Shown here piece by piece: positions 43,275-53,020 of a DNA stretch of 64,000 bases. Position numbers and translations under genes: made by a program. The notes under the pieces were generated by a model. That model ran no database searches, had not been told where the DNA came from, and saw nothing but the letters and a program-made list of their open reading frames with translations. Numbering within the stretch: the stretch's first letter is position 1; each line of letters opens with the position of its first letter. The stretch spans positions 744,001 through 808,000 of the forward strand of contig JAIQGG010000002.1 in NCBI GenBank assembly GCA_020072785.1. The letters run 5' to 3'. The DNA is from Terriglobia bacterium. GTDB lineage: Bacteria; Acidobacteriota; Terriglobia; Acidiferrales; UBA7541.

Positions 43275-43715
43275 ATGAAACTGCGGGGGAACTGTCCGGC
43301 GAAGGTCGACGAGAAGGGTCGGTTGAAGATACCCGCCGTGTTTCTCGACGCGCTCAAGGAGTACGGGAACCAGTTCTACATCACCAGCACCACGGGGGAA
43401 TCGGCGCGGATCTATCCGATGAAAGTCTGGTCTGAGATCGAGGACAAGCTGGCTAAAGTCTCCTCGCAGAACCGGGCCAAGAGGAAGTTTCTGATGCGCA
43501 CCAGCTATTTCGGACAGACGGTCGAAGTGGACGGGCAGGGCCGGGTGCTGGTGCCCGCGGTGCTGCGCGAGGCCGCGCGGATGAAGGGCGAAGTGGACGT
43601 CTTCGGCAACCTCGACTATCTCGAGGTCATGAACCATAGCCGAGTGATGGAAGACCTGAAAAATTCGCCGTACACCGATGACGACGACAAGGCATTGGAA
43701 GACCTGGGGATTTGA
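43275..43715 (+). CDS. mraZ: Transcriptional regulator MraZ
   Basis: A 146-residue protein with two SpoVT/AbrB-like beta domains. Each carries the DxxGR motif: VDEKGRLKIPAVF (about residues 10-22) and VDGQGRVLVPAVLRE (about 86-100). MraZ forms large rings and binds direct repeats upstream of its own gene. It is the first gene of the dcw cluster, and its operator boxes are visible 80 bp upstream. Confidence 0.96.
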   Translation: MKLRGNCPAKVDEKGRLKIPAVFLDALKEYGNQFYITSTTGESARIYPMKVWSEIEDKLAKVSSQNRAKRKFLMRTSYFGQTVEVDGQGRVLVPAVLREAARMKGEVDVFGNLDYLEVMNHSRVMEDLKNSPYTDDDDKALEDLGI

Positions 43716-43742
43716 GGCTGCCAAAGCCAGGGCAGGGAGAAT

Positions 43743-44618
43743 TTGACAGCGCCGCACACGCCGGTGCTCTTGCAGGAGGTGCTCGAATGGCTGCGAATCA
43801 GGCCCGACGGAACGTATCTGGACGCCACCCTGGGCGCCGGCGGCCATGCGGAAGCCATCGCGCGGCACTTGACCTCCGGGCGGTTGATCGGCCTGGACCG
43901 GGACGCACGGGCTATCGAGCTGGCGCGGGAGCGCCTGAAGAGCTTTGGGGCGACAGTGACGCTGGTGCAGTCGCCGTTTTCGAGGATTGCGACGGTCGTG
44001 CAGGAGCTGGAGCTGCCGCCGTTGGACGGCGTGCTGGCCGATCTGGGAGTTTCCAGCATGCAGCTTGACCGCGCCGAGCGCGGCTTTTCGTTTCGCGAAG
44101 CGGGTCCGCTGGACATGCGCATGGACGACCGCGACGCCGAGACCGCAGACGAGATTGTGAATCGCTGGCCGGAGCAGGAACTGGCCGATTTGCTCTATCG
44201 GGAAGCCGAAGAGCACGATTCCAGAAGGATCGCCAGGGCCATTGTCCGCGCGCGTCCCATCCGGGACACCGCGCACCTGGCAACGGTTGTAGCAGGGGCC
44301 CGGAAGCAATGGGGAAGGCAGAGACTGCATCCCGCGACAAAAACATTTCTGGCGCTGCGGATAGCGGTGAATCGAGAGGTGGAGGAACTCGGGCAGTTTC
44401 TTCTCCGGACCCCTGCTACTTTGAATTCCGGCGGACGCTGGGTAGTGCTCAGCTACCACTCGCGGGAAGACTGCCTGGTGAAACAGGCTTTTCGGGAAGG
44501 CCAGCGCCAGGGGGTGCTGCGCAACCTGACCAAGCATGTGATTCCCCCGAGGGCCGCGGAAATCGCCGCCAATCCCCGGTCGCGCAGCGCGAAGCTCCGC
44601 TGCGCCGAGAAAATATGA
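43743..44618 (+). CDS. rsmH: 16S rRNA m4C1402 methyltransferase RsmH
   Basis: A 291-residue SAM methyltransferase. It shows HTPVLLQEVLEWL near the start, the SAM loop DATLGAGGHAEAIA (about 28-41), ADLGVSSMQLD and the C-terminal LSYHSREDCLVKQAF. It methylates N4 of C1402 in 16S rRNA. The start is TTG 43743. The stop overlaps the ftsL start (ATGA). Slightly shorter than the E. coli enzyme. Confidence 0.96.
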   Translation: MTAPHTPVLLQEVLEWLRIRPDGTYLDATLGAGGHAEAIARHLTSGRLIGLDRDARAIELARERLKSFGATVTLVQSPFSRIATVVQELELPPLDGVLADLGVSSMQLDRAERGFSFREAGPLDMRMDDRDAETADEIVNRWPEQELADLLYREAEEHDSRRIARAIVRARPIRDTAHLATVVAGARKQWGRQRLHPATKTFLALRIAVNREVEELGQFLLRTPATLNSGGRWVVLSYHSREDCLVKQAFREGQRQGVLRNLTKHVIPPRAAEIAANPRSRSAKLRCAEKI

Positions 44619-45034
44619 GTTTCCTTGGGAAGAAGCGGGCCGCCATGACTGAATTTCACACCATCAAGCGCATCGACAACTCGCGGCTGGTCCGCGCCAT
44701 GCAGCCCGCGCGAACCCGCGATCTGGCGCGCACCGTGGCCCTGTGGTGCGCGGTCGCCGCTTTCTTCCTGTGCTACGGCTACCAGCGCTTTAATTGCATC
44801 GAGCTCAGTTTCCAGCTGGAGGACTTGAAAGCCCGGCAGACGCAGGCTTCGGCCACCAACACGGAACTCAAGCTGGAAGTTGCCGGTCTGCGCAATCCCA
44901 GCCGCATCGATCTGATCGCGCGCCGCCAGCTCGGCTTGACCGAGCCTCTGCCGAACCAGATGGAGGCTGGCAGCGGCCCCAGCGACGCGGAAGTGGCCGC
45001 CGTGCAGGAAGCGCGGCCCGGCCGCGCGCAATAG
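44615..45034 (+). CDS. ftsL: Cell division protein FtsL-like
   Basis: A 139-residue bitopic protein. A cytoplasmic N-terminus of about 42 residues precedes one membrane helix (LARTVALWCAVAAFFLCYGY, about 38-57) and a periplasmic coiled coil (LSFQLEDLKARQTQASATNTELKLEVAGL, near 65-93). It corresponds in position and layout to FtsL, which works with FtsQ and FtsI at the septum. Start ATG 44615 overlaps rsmH by 4 bp. Sequence similarity to E. coli FtsL is low, as expected. Confidence 0.88.
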   Translation: MSFLGKKRAAMTEFHTIKRIDNSRLVRAMQPARTRDLARTVALWCAVAAFFLCYGYQRFNCIELSFQLEDLKARQTQASATNTELKLEVAGLRNPSRIDLIARRQLGLTEPLPNQMEAGSGPSDAEVAAVQEARPGRAQ

Positions 45035-45098
45035 CCGCGGAACAGTTTCAGAACCGCCGGGGCGGACGCCAGCACGGCCCGCGAGCCAACCGGGGGTT

Positions 45099-45113
45099 GA
45101 CCGCTTTGCGGTC
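45099..45113. repeat. GACCGC-TTT-GCGGTC palindrome between ftsL and ftsI
   Basis: A single copy of the dispersed 15-bp palindrome, in the same orientation (GTTGACCGC...GCGGTCAC) as at murC, but here 65 bp after the ftsL stop and 64 bp before ftsI. Confidence 0.85.
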
Positions 45114-45177
45114 ACCCAGAATAAGGATGCAAGCGGCGGTGCGCAGGGCAGAAAAACACCGGCCGGCCTGAAACGAC

Positions 45178-47289
45178 ATGTCAGCGCCCCGTTCCCACGT
45201 CCGTTTGCTGCTCGTCGCCGGCGTGGTGCTGCTCTGGACGCTGGCGGTGACCGGCCGCCTCGCCTACCTGCAGCTTTTCCGTTACAGCGACTATCTGGGC
45301 CGGGCGCAGCGCCAGCAGCAGCGCATCGTTGAAGTCACCCCGCGCCGCGGCTCCATCTACGACCGCAACCTGCATCCCCTGGCCATGAGCGTCCCGGTGG
45401 ATTCCGCCTTTGCCGTGCCCGCGGAGATCCGCGACACGCCGCTCGCTGCGCGCCTGCTCTCCAGCGTCCTGCACATCCCCCGCGACGTTCTCGAAGCGCG
45501 CCTCGATCCCTCGCGCTCCTTCGTGTGGATCGCCCGCAAGCTTCCCCCGGAAAAGGCTCAGGCTCTGGCCGCGCTCAATCTCCGCGGCATCTACTTCCAG
45601 AAGGAAAACCAGCGCTTCTATCCCAAGCGCGAGCTGGCCGCGCACGTCCTGGGCTACGTGGACCTGGACGAAAAGGGCATCGGCGGCATTGAATACGCCC
45701 TCGACCGCCAGATCCGCGGCAAAGCCGAAAAGATCCTGGTCATGTCCGACGCCCGGCGCCGCTGGTTCGACGCCACGGAAACCACGCGCGATGGCGCCGC
45801 CAGCGTGGTCCTGACCCTGGACGAAAAAATTCAGTACATCGCCGAGCGCGAATTGGCCGCAGCCATCGCGCGCACCCACGCCGTGGCCGGCACCGTGGTG
45901 GTCCAGAACCCGGCCAACGGCGAGCTGCTGGCCGTCGCCAACTGGCCGCGCTTCAATCCCAACGCCGCCGCCGAGAGCCCCGCCGAAGCCCACATGGACC
46001 GCGCCATCAGCGCCCTCTACGAGCCCGGCTCCACCTTCAAGCTCATCACCCTGGCCGCGGCCTTCGACGAGCGCCTCATCCGTCCCGACGACGTCTTCGA
46101 TTGCCAGAACGGCGCCGTGTACATCGCCGGGCACCGCATCCGCGACCACAAGCCCTTCGGCTTGCTCAGCGTGAAACAGATCCTGGCGGAGTCCAGCGAC
46201 GTGGGCGCCATCAAGATCGCTCTGCGCCTTGGCGCTCCTAAATTCTATGAATACATCCGCGCCTTCGGATTCGGTGCGCCCACCGGCGTGGACCTGCCCG
46301 GCGAGAGCAAAGGGCTGCTGCGGCGTCTGGAGAACTGGACCCCGGTCTCCATCGGCTCCATCTCCATGGGGCAGGAGGTCGGCGTTACCCCTATCCAGCT
46401 GGTTACCGCGGTTTCCGCCATCGCCAACGGCGGTCTGCTGTACCAGCCGCGCGTCGTCCAGGAACTCCGCCGCGGCGAGGAAGCGGCGTCCCTGCCCGCC
46501 GCGCTGGCTCCGCGAGAGCCGCGGCGCGTCATCCGTCCGGAGACCGCCGCGACGCTGCGCCGGCTGATGGAAGGCGTGATCCTGGATGGTACCGGCAAAC
46601 TGGCCCGCCTCGACGGCTGGACCGCCGCGGGCAAGACCGGCTCGGCGCAGAAGATCGATCCGGCCACCGGGCGCTACTCCCCGGACAAGCTCATCGCCTC
46701 GTTTTCGGGCTTTGCGCCGCTCAACAATCCGGCGGTGACCATACTCGTTTCCCTCGATTCGCCGGTAGGACTGCACGAAGGCGGGCAGGTGGCCGCACCG
46801 GTCTTCAAGCGCATCGCCGAACAGGTTCTGGCCTATCTGGATGTGCCGCGCGACGTCCCTGGAAGCCGCCGCCTGCTGCTGGCTTCCTACCGCGGTCCAG
46901 CCGGGATCGGCTCCAGGCGCGACGACGGCGACCTCGAAGATTTTGCCGCGGTCGATTTTTCCGCACAGCCCGAAGGGGCCCTGACCGAATCTAATAAAAG
47001 GACGGAGTCGGAGCCCCCCAGCGTCACCATTGCGGTGGACCAAGGCGGCGACATTGCCGTGCCCCTGCTGCAGGGCAAAACCATGCGCGACGTCACCAGC
47101 GACTGCCTGCGCCTCGGCCTCGACCCCGTGCTCGTGGGTACCGGCGTGGTTACCGAGCAATCGCCGCAGCCCGGCGTCAAAGTCCGGCGCGGCAGCAAGA
47201 TCATCGTGCGCTTCGGCGCGCCGCAGTTGGCGGCGCAGAATCCGCCGCAGGAGCGGAAGCCCCGCACCGGAACAGGAAAACAGAAATGA
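45178..47289 (+). CDS. ftsI: Septal penicillin-binding protein FtsI/Pbp3 with C-terminal PASTA domain
   Basis: A 703-residue class B PBP. One membrane helix (about 8-30) is followed by a dimerisation domain and the transpeptidase. The active-site motifs are STFK (Ser285, Lys288), SSD (339-341) and KTG (486-488). A PASTA domain stands at about 620-685 (IAVPLLQGKTMRDVTSDCL...), as in SpoVD or PBP2X-like enzymes of Gram-positives; E. coli FtsI has none. It crosslinks septal peptidoglycan with FtsW. The 3' end is close to the murE frame. Confidence 0.95.
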   Translation: MSAPRSHVRLLLVAGVVLLWTLAVTGRLAYLQLFRYSDYLGRAQRQQQRIVEVTPRRGSIYDRNLHPLAMSVPVDSAFAVPAEIRDTPLAARLLSSVLHIPRDVLEARLDPSRSFVWIARKLPPEKAQALAALNLRGIYFQKENQRFYPKRELAAHVLGYVDLDEKGIGGIEYALDRQIRGKAEKILVMSDARRRWFDATETTRDGAASVVLTLDEKIQYIAERELAAAIARTHAVAGTVVVQNPANGELLAVANWPRFNPNAAAESPAEAHMDRAISALYEPGSTFKLITLAAAFDERLIRPDDVFDCQNGAVYIAGHRIRDHKPFGLLSVKQILAESSDVGAIKIALRLGAPKFYEYIRAFGFGAPTGVDLPGESKGLLRRLENWTPVSIGSISMGQEVGVTPIQLVTAVSAIANGGLLYQPRVVQELRRGEEAASLPAALAPREPRRVIRPETAATLRRLMEGVILDGTGKLARLDGWTAAGKTGSAQKIDPATGRYSPDKLIASFSGFAPLNNPAVTILVSLDSPVGLHEGGQVAAPVFKRIAEQVLAYLDVPRDVPGSRRLLLASYRGPAGIGSRRDDGDLEDFAAVDFSAQPEGALTESNKRTESEPPSVTIAVDQGGDIAVPLLQGKTMRDVTSDCLRLGLDPVLVGTGVVTEQSPQPGVKVRRGSKIIVRFGAPQLAAQNPPQERKPRTGTGKQK

Positions 47290-47378
47290 CCAGCGGAGTG
47301 CGCAATGCCCCGGAATGTAAGGATGCACACAGGGAGGAAGCCCCGGAAATTTTTCCGGGCGCAGGGGAAAAACGTAGC

Positions 47379-48857
47379 ATGAACCTCGGCGATCTATTGC
47401 AAGGTGTGGAGCGGCTCCCCGCGGCGGTGGCGATGGACGCCGAGATCCGCCAGGTCGTCTGTCACTCCGCGAAAGTGCAGCCCGGCGCGCTCTTCTTCGC
47501 CCTGCACGGCGCCAAGGCCGACGGCCACAAGTACGTCGCCGAGGCCATCGCCCGCGGCGCCCTGGCCATTGCCAGCGAGGAGCCGCGTCCGGCGGAACTC
47601 CCGGCGCAGATCGCCTGGGTCCAGGTGCGTGAGCCGCGCAAAGCCCTGGCTATCACCGCTGCCAACTTCTTCGGGCATCCCGCGGAGGCCCTGCAACTCG
47701 TCGCCGTCACCGGCACCAACGGCAAAACCACCACTACGCATCTCGTGGACGCCATTCTCAAGGCCTCCGGGGCAAAGACCGGCCTCTTCGGCACCATCGA
47801 ATACCACACCCCGCGCGGCTGCTATCCCGCGCCCAACACTACCCCGGAGTCCGTGGACCTCCAGGGCTTTTTCGCCGAGATCCGCGACGCCGGCGGCAAC
47901 TACGCCGTGCTGGAAGCCAGCTCCCACGCTCTCTCGATGGACCGCTTGTGGGGCTGCCGCTTCGCCGCCGCCGTCTTTACCAACCTCACCCGCGAGCATC
48001 TCGACTATCACAAGACTTTCGAAGACTATTTCGCCGCCAAGCGCCGCCTTTTCGAAGGCACGGGCGCGGGCGCCCCGGGCTGTGCCGTCGTCAATGCCGA
48101 CGATCCTTACGGCCCGCGCCTCGCCGGCCTCGCTCAGCAAACCCTCACCTACGGCTTGCAGGAGCCCGCGGACATCACCGCGAAGAAGTTCGCCCTCTCC
48201 TTCGCCGGCCTCTCCTTCAGCGCGCAGACCCCGGCGGGGAAGATCGCCATCCAGTCTCCGCTGGTGGGCCGCATCAACGTTTACAACATTCTCGCGGCCA
48301 TCGGCGCGGCGCAGGGTCTGGGCATTTCCAATGAGCTCATTGCCGCGGGCATCGCGCAGCTCGAACACGTTTCCGGCCGCTTCCAGCGCATCGACCTCGG
48401 CCAGCCCTTCCTGGTCATCGTGGATTATGCGCACACCGACGACGCGCTGGATAATCTCATCCGCACCGCGCGCGAGCTTAATCCCAAGGGCCGCATCATC
48501 CTGCTCTTCGGCTGCGGCGGCGAAAAAGACCGCACCAAGCGCCCGGTCATGGGCGAAGTGGCCGGGCGGCTCAGCGACCTCACCGTGCTCTCCAGCGACA
48601 ATCCGCGCAGCGAGGATCCGCTGAAGATCATCAGCGACATCGTGGTGGGAATGCAGAAAACCGCGGGAAAGTATCTGATCGAACCGGACCGCGAAAAGGC
48701 CATCGGCCTGGCATTCGACGAGGCCCGCGCCGGCGATATCGTCCTGCTGGCCGGCAAAGGCCATGAGAACCGCCAGATTCTGGCGGATCGCACCTTGGAG
48801 TTTGACGACCGCGAGATGGCGCGGCGCGCCTTGCGGCAACGCGGGTTTGGCACGTAA
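47379..48857 (+). CDS. murE: UDP-MurNAc-tripeptide synthetase MurE
   Basis: A 492-residue Mur ligase. The ATP loop is GTNGKTTTTHLVDAIL (about 112-127), with TPESVDLQ and the carbamylated-lysine region further on. SSDNPRSEDP carries the DNPR motif that selects meso-diaminopimelate. I chose ATG 47379 (MNLGDLL), with AGGGG upstream. An in-frame ATG at 47286 overlaps the ftsI stop and would add 31 residues, so it cannot be ruled out. Confidence 0.95.
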   Translation: MNLGDLLQGVERLPAAVAMDAEIRQVVCHSAKVQPGALFFALHGAKADGHKYVAEAIARGALAIASEEPRPAELPAQIAWVQVREPRKALAITAANFFGHPAEALQLVAVTGTNGKTTTTHLVDAILKASGAKTGLFGTIEYHTPRGCYPAPNTTPESVDLQGFFAEIRDAGGNYAVLEASSHALSMDRLWGCRFAAAVFTNLTREHLDYHKTFEDYFAAKRRLFEGTGAGAPGCAVVNADDPYGPRLAGLAQQTLTYGLQEPADITAKKFALSFAGLSFSAQTPAGKIAIQSPLVGRINVYNILAAIGAAQGLGISNELIAAGIAQLEHVSGRFQRIDLGQPFLVIVDYAHTDDALDNLIRTARELNPKGRIILLFGCGGEKDRTKRPVMGEVAGRLSDLTVLSSDNPRSEDPLKIISDIVVGMQKTAGKYLIEPDREKAIGLAFDEARAGDIVLLAGKGHENRQILADRTLEFDDREMARRALRQRGFGT

Positions 48858-48985
48858 CGCGCTCTCCCGAATAGGAGGGAGCGCGGGGCGCGCCAGAGGC
48901 AGACTTCCGAAAGGAGGAATCCTCAAAACCGGTGAGACCCCACGCACGTGCGGTAAATCTGCGTAAGAGCAGTGCCTTGAGGACT
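48858..48985 (+). promoter_or_regulatory. Structured leader upstream of murF
   Basis: A 130-bp gap in an otherwise tight cluster. It holds a stem-loop (48858-48866 with 48877-48885), a GAAA-capped hairpin CTTCC-GAAA-GGAGG (48904-48917), a CGCACGTGCG palindrome (48943-48952), CTGC-N6-GCAG (48959-48972), and TCCTCAA (48920-48926), which pairs with TTGAGGA (48977-48983). The last element contains the murF Shine-Dalgarno GAGG, five bases before the ATG, so the fold can hide it. It matches no riboswitch class I recognise. Confidence 0.5.
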
Positions 48986-48987
48986 TT

Positions 48988-50424
48988 ATGCGGTGGACGC
49001 TTACACAAGTGGCTGGCGCTTTGGCTGTTCCCCCGGGCCCCGGGCTCGCCCCCCTGGCCCGGATGGCCGGCGTCTCGATTGATTCTCGCACGCTTCGAGC
49101 CGGCGACCTGTTTATCGCCATCCACGGTCCGCGTCATAACGGACACGAGTTCGTGGCCGCCGCGCTGGAGCGCGGGGCCGTGGCCGCGGTGGTGGCGCGC
49201 GCGGAAGCCGGGCGCTTTTCCGAAGCCGTGCTCGCGCGCTGCCTCGTCGTGGAAGACACCTTTCAAGCGCTGCAGCGGCTGGGAAGCGCACAGCGCCAGG
49301 CCTGGGGCCGCCGCATCGCCGGCGTCACCGGCTCGGTGGGCAAGACCACCACGAAAGAGATCCTGGCAGCCCTGCTGGGCGCGCGGTTCCGCGTCCTGAA
49401 ATCCGAGGGCAACCTGAATAACGAATATGGACTGCCGCTGACGCTGTGCCGCCTGGAAGAGACGCACGAAGCCGCGGTGCTGGAAATGGGGATGTCGCGG
49501 CGCGGAGAGCTGGCGCGCCTCGCGGCCGTGGCCCGCCCGGATGTGGGCGTGGTCACGCGCGTAACCCCCGCGCATCTCGAATTTTTCGCTTCCCTCGACG
49601 AAATCGCCCTGGCCAAGCGCGAGCTGATCGAAGGTCTGAACGGTCCCGATTCCGTGGCCGTGCTCAACGCCGACGATCCGCGCGTGGCGGCCTTTGCCGC
49701 GTTTGCCCCCGGGAGCGTGCTCACCTATGGGGTCGAGCAGCCCGCCGCGTTCCGCGTGGAGGCCATCGAGGACCGCGGCGCGCTGGGCTCTGCGTTCGTC
49801 TACGTCGCGCCCGCCGGGCGTGCGCGCCTCGAACTGTCCTTGCCCGGACGGCACCTGGTCGCCAACGCCCTGGCGGCGCTGGCCGCGGCCAGTGTTTGGG
49901 GCGTGGGCGCGGCCGAGGCGCAGCGCGTCTTCCCGCAACTGCATCCCGCGGCCATGCGCGGGGAGCTGCTGCGCTTTGACGACGACACCGCGGTCATCGA
50001 CGACAGCTACAATTGCAGCCCGGCCTCGCTGGTAGCGGCTATCGACGTTCTCGCCGCCACCCCGGGCTTCCGCCGCCGCATTCTCGCCGCCGGGGAAATG
50101 CTCGAGCTCGGCGCGGCCTCGCCGGAGCTGCACCGCGAAGCGGGCCGCGCAGCCGTGAAAACCGGGAAGGTGGACTGGATCCTCAGCGTGCAAGGCCAGG
50201 CCCGGGAAATTGCCGAAAGCGCGGTCTCCGCCGGGCATCCCCGCGCGCAGACGAAGCATTTCGCCTCTTCCGCCGAGGCCGCGGAGTTTCTCGCCGCATT
50301 TCTGCAGCCGGGCGACCTGCTGCTGGTAAAGGGCTCGCGCGGAGTGCAGATGGAACGCATCGTCGAGGCGCTGCTCGCCCGCCACACACCCGTGGCCAAC
50401 GCGCGCCAGGGGGCGCAGCACTGA
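48988..50424 (+). CDS. murF: UDP-MurNAc-tripeptide:D-Ala-D-Ala ligase MurF
   Basis: A 478-residue Mur ligase that adds D-Ala-D-Ala. It has [16 protein letters not shown] (about 30-45), the ATP loop [29 protein letters not shown], and the C-terminal [19 protein letters not shown] 48988 follows GAGG by five bases. Length is normal. It ends one base before mraY. It is the only dcw gene here with a long structured leader. Confidence 0.96.
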   Translation: MRWTLTQVAGALAVPPGPGLAPLARMAGVSIDSRTLRAGDLFIAIHGPRHNGHEFVAAALERGAVAAVVARAEAGRFSEAVLARCLVVEDTFQALQRLGSAQRQAWGRRIAGVTGSVGKTTTKEILAALLGARFRVLKSEGNLNNEYGLPLTLCRLEETHEAAVLEMGMSRRGELARLAAVARPDVGVVTRVTPAHLEFFASLDEIALAKRELIEGLNGPDSVAVLNADDPRVAAFAAFAPGSVLTYGVEQPAAFRVEAIEDRGALGSAFVYVAPAGRARLELSLPGRHLVANALAALAAASVWGVGAAEAQRVFPQLHPAAMRGELLRFDDDTAVIDDSYNCSPASLVAAIDVLAATPGFRRRILAAGEMLELGAASPELHREAGRAAVKTGKVDWILSVQGQAREIAESAVSAGHPRAQTKHFASSAEAAEFLAAFLQPGDLLLVKGSRGVQMERIVEALLARHTPVANARQGAQH

Positions 50425-50425
50425 G

Positions 50426-51559
50426 ATGCTCTACTACCTCCTTTACGAATTGCTGCACCGCACTTTCAGCCCCTTCAACGTCTTTCGTTATCTGACCGTG
50501 CGCACCGCCTATGCCAGCCTCACGGCGCTGTTTCTCTCGCTGGTCTTTGGGCCCTGGGTCATCCGCAAGCTGCGCGAGCTGCAGATCGGCCAGTACATCC
50601 GCGAGGAGGGGCCGCAGGAGCACCGCAAGAAGGCTGGGACACCGACCATGGGCGGCGTGCTCATCGTTCTGGCTACCGCGGTGCCCACGCTGCTGTGGGC
50701 CGATCTGACCAACATCTTTGTGCTTCTCGCGCTCTTTGCCCTCTTCGGGTTTGCGGCCATCGGCTTCGTCGACGACTATTCCAAGGTTTCCCGGAAGCAC
50801 AACCGCGGGATGAGCGGCCGCCGGAAGCTCTTCTTCCAGGGACTGGTCAGCGTGGGCGTCGGGGTGGTGCTGCTGGTGCTGGCGGCGTTTCGCGCCTATT
50901 CCACCGAGCTGGTCTTTCCCTTTTTCAAGCGCCTGCACCCGGACATGGTCATCCACTCCCTGCGAGGGCATGCGCACTTGTGGCCGCTGGCATTTGTGCC
51001 GTTTCTGGTCTTCGTGACCCTGGTCATTGTGGGCTCCTCGAACGCGGTGAACCTCACCGACGGTCTCGACGGCCTGGCCATCGGCTGCACGGTGATCGCC
51101 GCGGGCGCGCTCACGGTCCTCACCTACGTGAGCAGCAACTACCGCTGGGCCACCTATCTCGAGATTCAGTACATCCCGCGCGTGGGCGAGCTTACGGTCT
51201 TCTGCGGCGCGCTGGTGGGAGCTTCGCTGGGCTTTCTCTGGTACAACGCGCACCCCGCGGAAGTGTTCATGGGCGACGTGGGCTCGCTGGCGCTCGGCGG
51301 CACCCTGGGCGTGGTCGCGGTCATCATCAAGCAGGAGATCCTGCTCTTCTTCGTGGGCGGAATCTTCGTGGTGGAAGCGGTGTCCGTGATCCTGCAGGTG
51401 GCGTCGTTCCGCCTGCGCGGCAAGCGCATCTTCCGCATGGCGCCCATCCATCACCATTTCGAGCTGCTGGGCTGGAGCGAATCGAAAGTGATCGTGCGCT
51501 TTTGGATTGCGGCGCTGATTTTCGCGCTCTTCGCGCTGACCACGCTGAAGTTGCGCTAG
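50426..51559 (+). CDS. mraY: Phospho-MurNAc-pentapeptide transferase MraY
   Basis: A 377-residue membrane enzyme with about ten helices that makes lipid I. It shows [13 protein letters not shown] (about 69-81), [17 protein letters not shown] with the acidic residues, [15 protein letters not shown], the [12 protein letters not shown] metal site and the [13 protein letters not shown] motif. All catalytic residues are present. It starts one base after the murF stop. Confidence 0.98.
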   Translation: MLYYLLYELLHRTFSPFNVFRYLTVRTAYASLTALFLSLVFGPWVIRKLRELQIGQYIREEGPQEHRKKAGTPTMGGVLIVLATAVPTLLWADLTNIFVLLALFALFGFAAIGFVDDYSKVSRKHNRGMSGRRKLFFQGLVSVGVGVVLLVLAAFRAYSTELVFPFFKRLHPDMVIHSLRGHAHLWPLAFVPFLVFVTLVIVGSSNAVNLTDGLDGLAIGCTVIAAGALTVLTYVSSNYRWATYLEIQYIPRVGELTVFCGALVGASLGFLWYNAHPAEVFMGDVGSLALGGTLGVVAVIIKQEILLFFVGGIFVVEAVSVILQVASFRLRGKRIFRMAPIHHHFELLGWSESKVIVRFWIAALIFALFALTTLKLR

Positions 51560-51590
51560 GCGATTTTTGCAAAGGGGTTTTGCGGGAAGC

Positions 51591-53018
51591 ATGCCGGAAA
51601 CAGTCGAACTTCGGGGCAAGCGCGTGCTGGTCGTCGGACTGGCGCGGACGGGCATTGCCACGGCTCTGTTCTGCGCCGCGCGCGGCGCCCGCGTTACCGC
51701 CACGGAATCGCGCAGTGCCAGTGAGATTGGCGAGCCGGTGGACAAGCTGCGCGCCGCCGGCTGCGCCCTCGAGCTCGGCGGGCACCGCCCGGAAACCTTT
51801 CTCGCGCAGGACCTCATCGTCCCCAGTCCCGGCGTTCCCGCGGATGCTCCGCTGCTCGAAGCCGCGCGCGCCCAGGGCATCCCCATCTGGAGCGAAATCG
51901 AGCTGGCCAGCCGCTTCCTGAAGGGCCGCCTCATCGGCATCACCGGCTCCAACGGCAAGACCACCACCACCTCGCTGGTGGCCCACCTGCTCGAAGCCGC
52001 GGGCCTGCCCGTGATCCTCGCCGGAAATATCGGCACGCCGCTCATCGCCCGCGTGGAGGTCACCAGCGACACGAGCATCTCGGTCGTCGAGCTCTCCAGC
52101 TTCCAACTGGAGCTCACCGCGGCCTTCCGCCCGAACATCGGCCTCTTCCTGAATCTCACCCCCGATCATCTGGACCGCCATGCCAGCCTGGAAACCTACG
52201 GCCGGGCCAAGGCGCGCATGTTTGCCAACCAGACCGAAGCCGACTGCGCTCTCCTCAACGCCGACGACCCGCTCACCGCGCAGTATGCCCCCGCGCGCCC
52301 GCAGGTCTTCTGGTTCAGCCGCAAGCAGCGCGTCGCGCAGGGCGTTTACCTGCGCGGAAACGAAATCGTCTTCCGCCGCGACGGCAAAGAAGAGATCCTG
52401 CTGCTCCTCGAAGACGTCGGCCTGCCCGGCGCGCACAATCTCGAAAACGTTCTGGCCGCGGCGCTGGCTGCGCACCTCGCCGGCGCCGGCGCAGGAGCCA
52501 TTGCCCGCGGCGTGCGCAGCTTCGCCGGCGTCGAGCACCGCCTGGAATTTGTCGCGGAAATCGCCGGCGTGCGCTACTACAACGATTCCAAAGCCACCAA
52601 CGTGGACGCCACGCTCAAGGCCCTGGACGCTTTTCCCGGCCGCCTTCTGGTGATCCTCGGTGGAAAGGATAAAGGCAGCGACTATACCCTGCTGCAGCAG
52701 CCCCTGCGCGAAAAAGCCCTGCTGGCCCTGCTCATCGGCGCTGCCGCGGACAAGATCGGCGCGCAGATCACCGGCAGCGCGCCCCTCGAGCGCGCCGGCA
52801 CGCTCGAGCGCGCTCTGGAGATCGCCGCGCAGCGCGCGCGTTCCGGCGACGTCGTGCTCCTCGCGCCCGCCTGCGCCAGCTTCGACCAGTTTCAGAATTA
52901 CGAGCACCGCGGCCGCGTCTTTAAGCAGCTCGTCCGCCAGCTCGCCGGCCGGGCCAACGGCCAGAACGGCAATCCGGGCAACACGCAGGCCGCCGATGCG
53001 CCTGCAGGAAAGGGGTAA
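51591..53018 (+). CDS. murD: UDP-MurNAc-L-Ala:D-Glu ligase MurD
   Basis: A 475-residue Mur ligase. The N-terminal Rossmann motif is VLVVGLARTGIATALF (about 12-27), and the ATP loop is GITGSNGKTTTTSLVAHLL (about 112-130). YYNDSKATNVDATLKAL and LLAPACASFDQFQNYEHRG are diagnostic MurD blocks. ATG 51591 was preferred to an upstream in-frame codon at 51567. It adds D-glutamate to UDP-MurNAc-L-Ala. The gap to mraY is 31 bp. Confidence 0.96.
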   Translation: MPETVELRGKRVLVVGLARTGIATALFCAARGARVTATESRSASEIGEPVDKLRAAGCALELGGHRPETFLAQDLIVPSPGVPADAPLLEAARAQGIPIWSEIELASRFLKGRLIGITGSNGKTTTTSLVAHLLEAAGLPVILAGNIGTPLIARVEVTSDTSISVVELSSFQLELTAAFRPNIGLFLNLTPDHLDRHASLETYGRAKARMFANQTEADCALLNADDPLTAQYAPARPQVFWFSRKQRVAQGVYLRGNEIVFRRDGKEEILLLLEDVGLPGAHNLENVLAAALAAHLAGAGAGAIARGVRSFAGVEHRLEFVAEIAGVRYYNDSKATNVDATLKALDAFPGRLLVILGGKDKGSDYTLLQQPLREKALLALLIGAAADKIGAQITGSAPLERAGTLERALEIAAQRARSGDVVLLAPACASFDQFQNYEHRGRVFKQLVRQLAGRANGQNGNPGNTQAADAPAGKG

Positions 53019-53020
53019 AC

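Noticed and set aside
48858-48885. Terminator after murE
   Set aside because: The stem is GC-rich but no T-tract follows on the plus strand, and murF continues the cluster.
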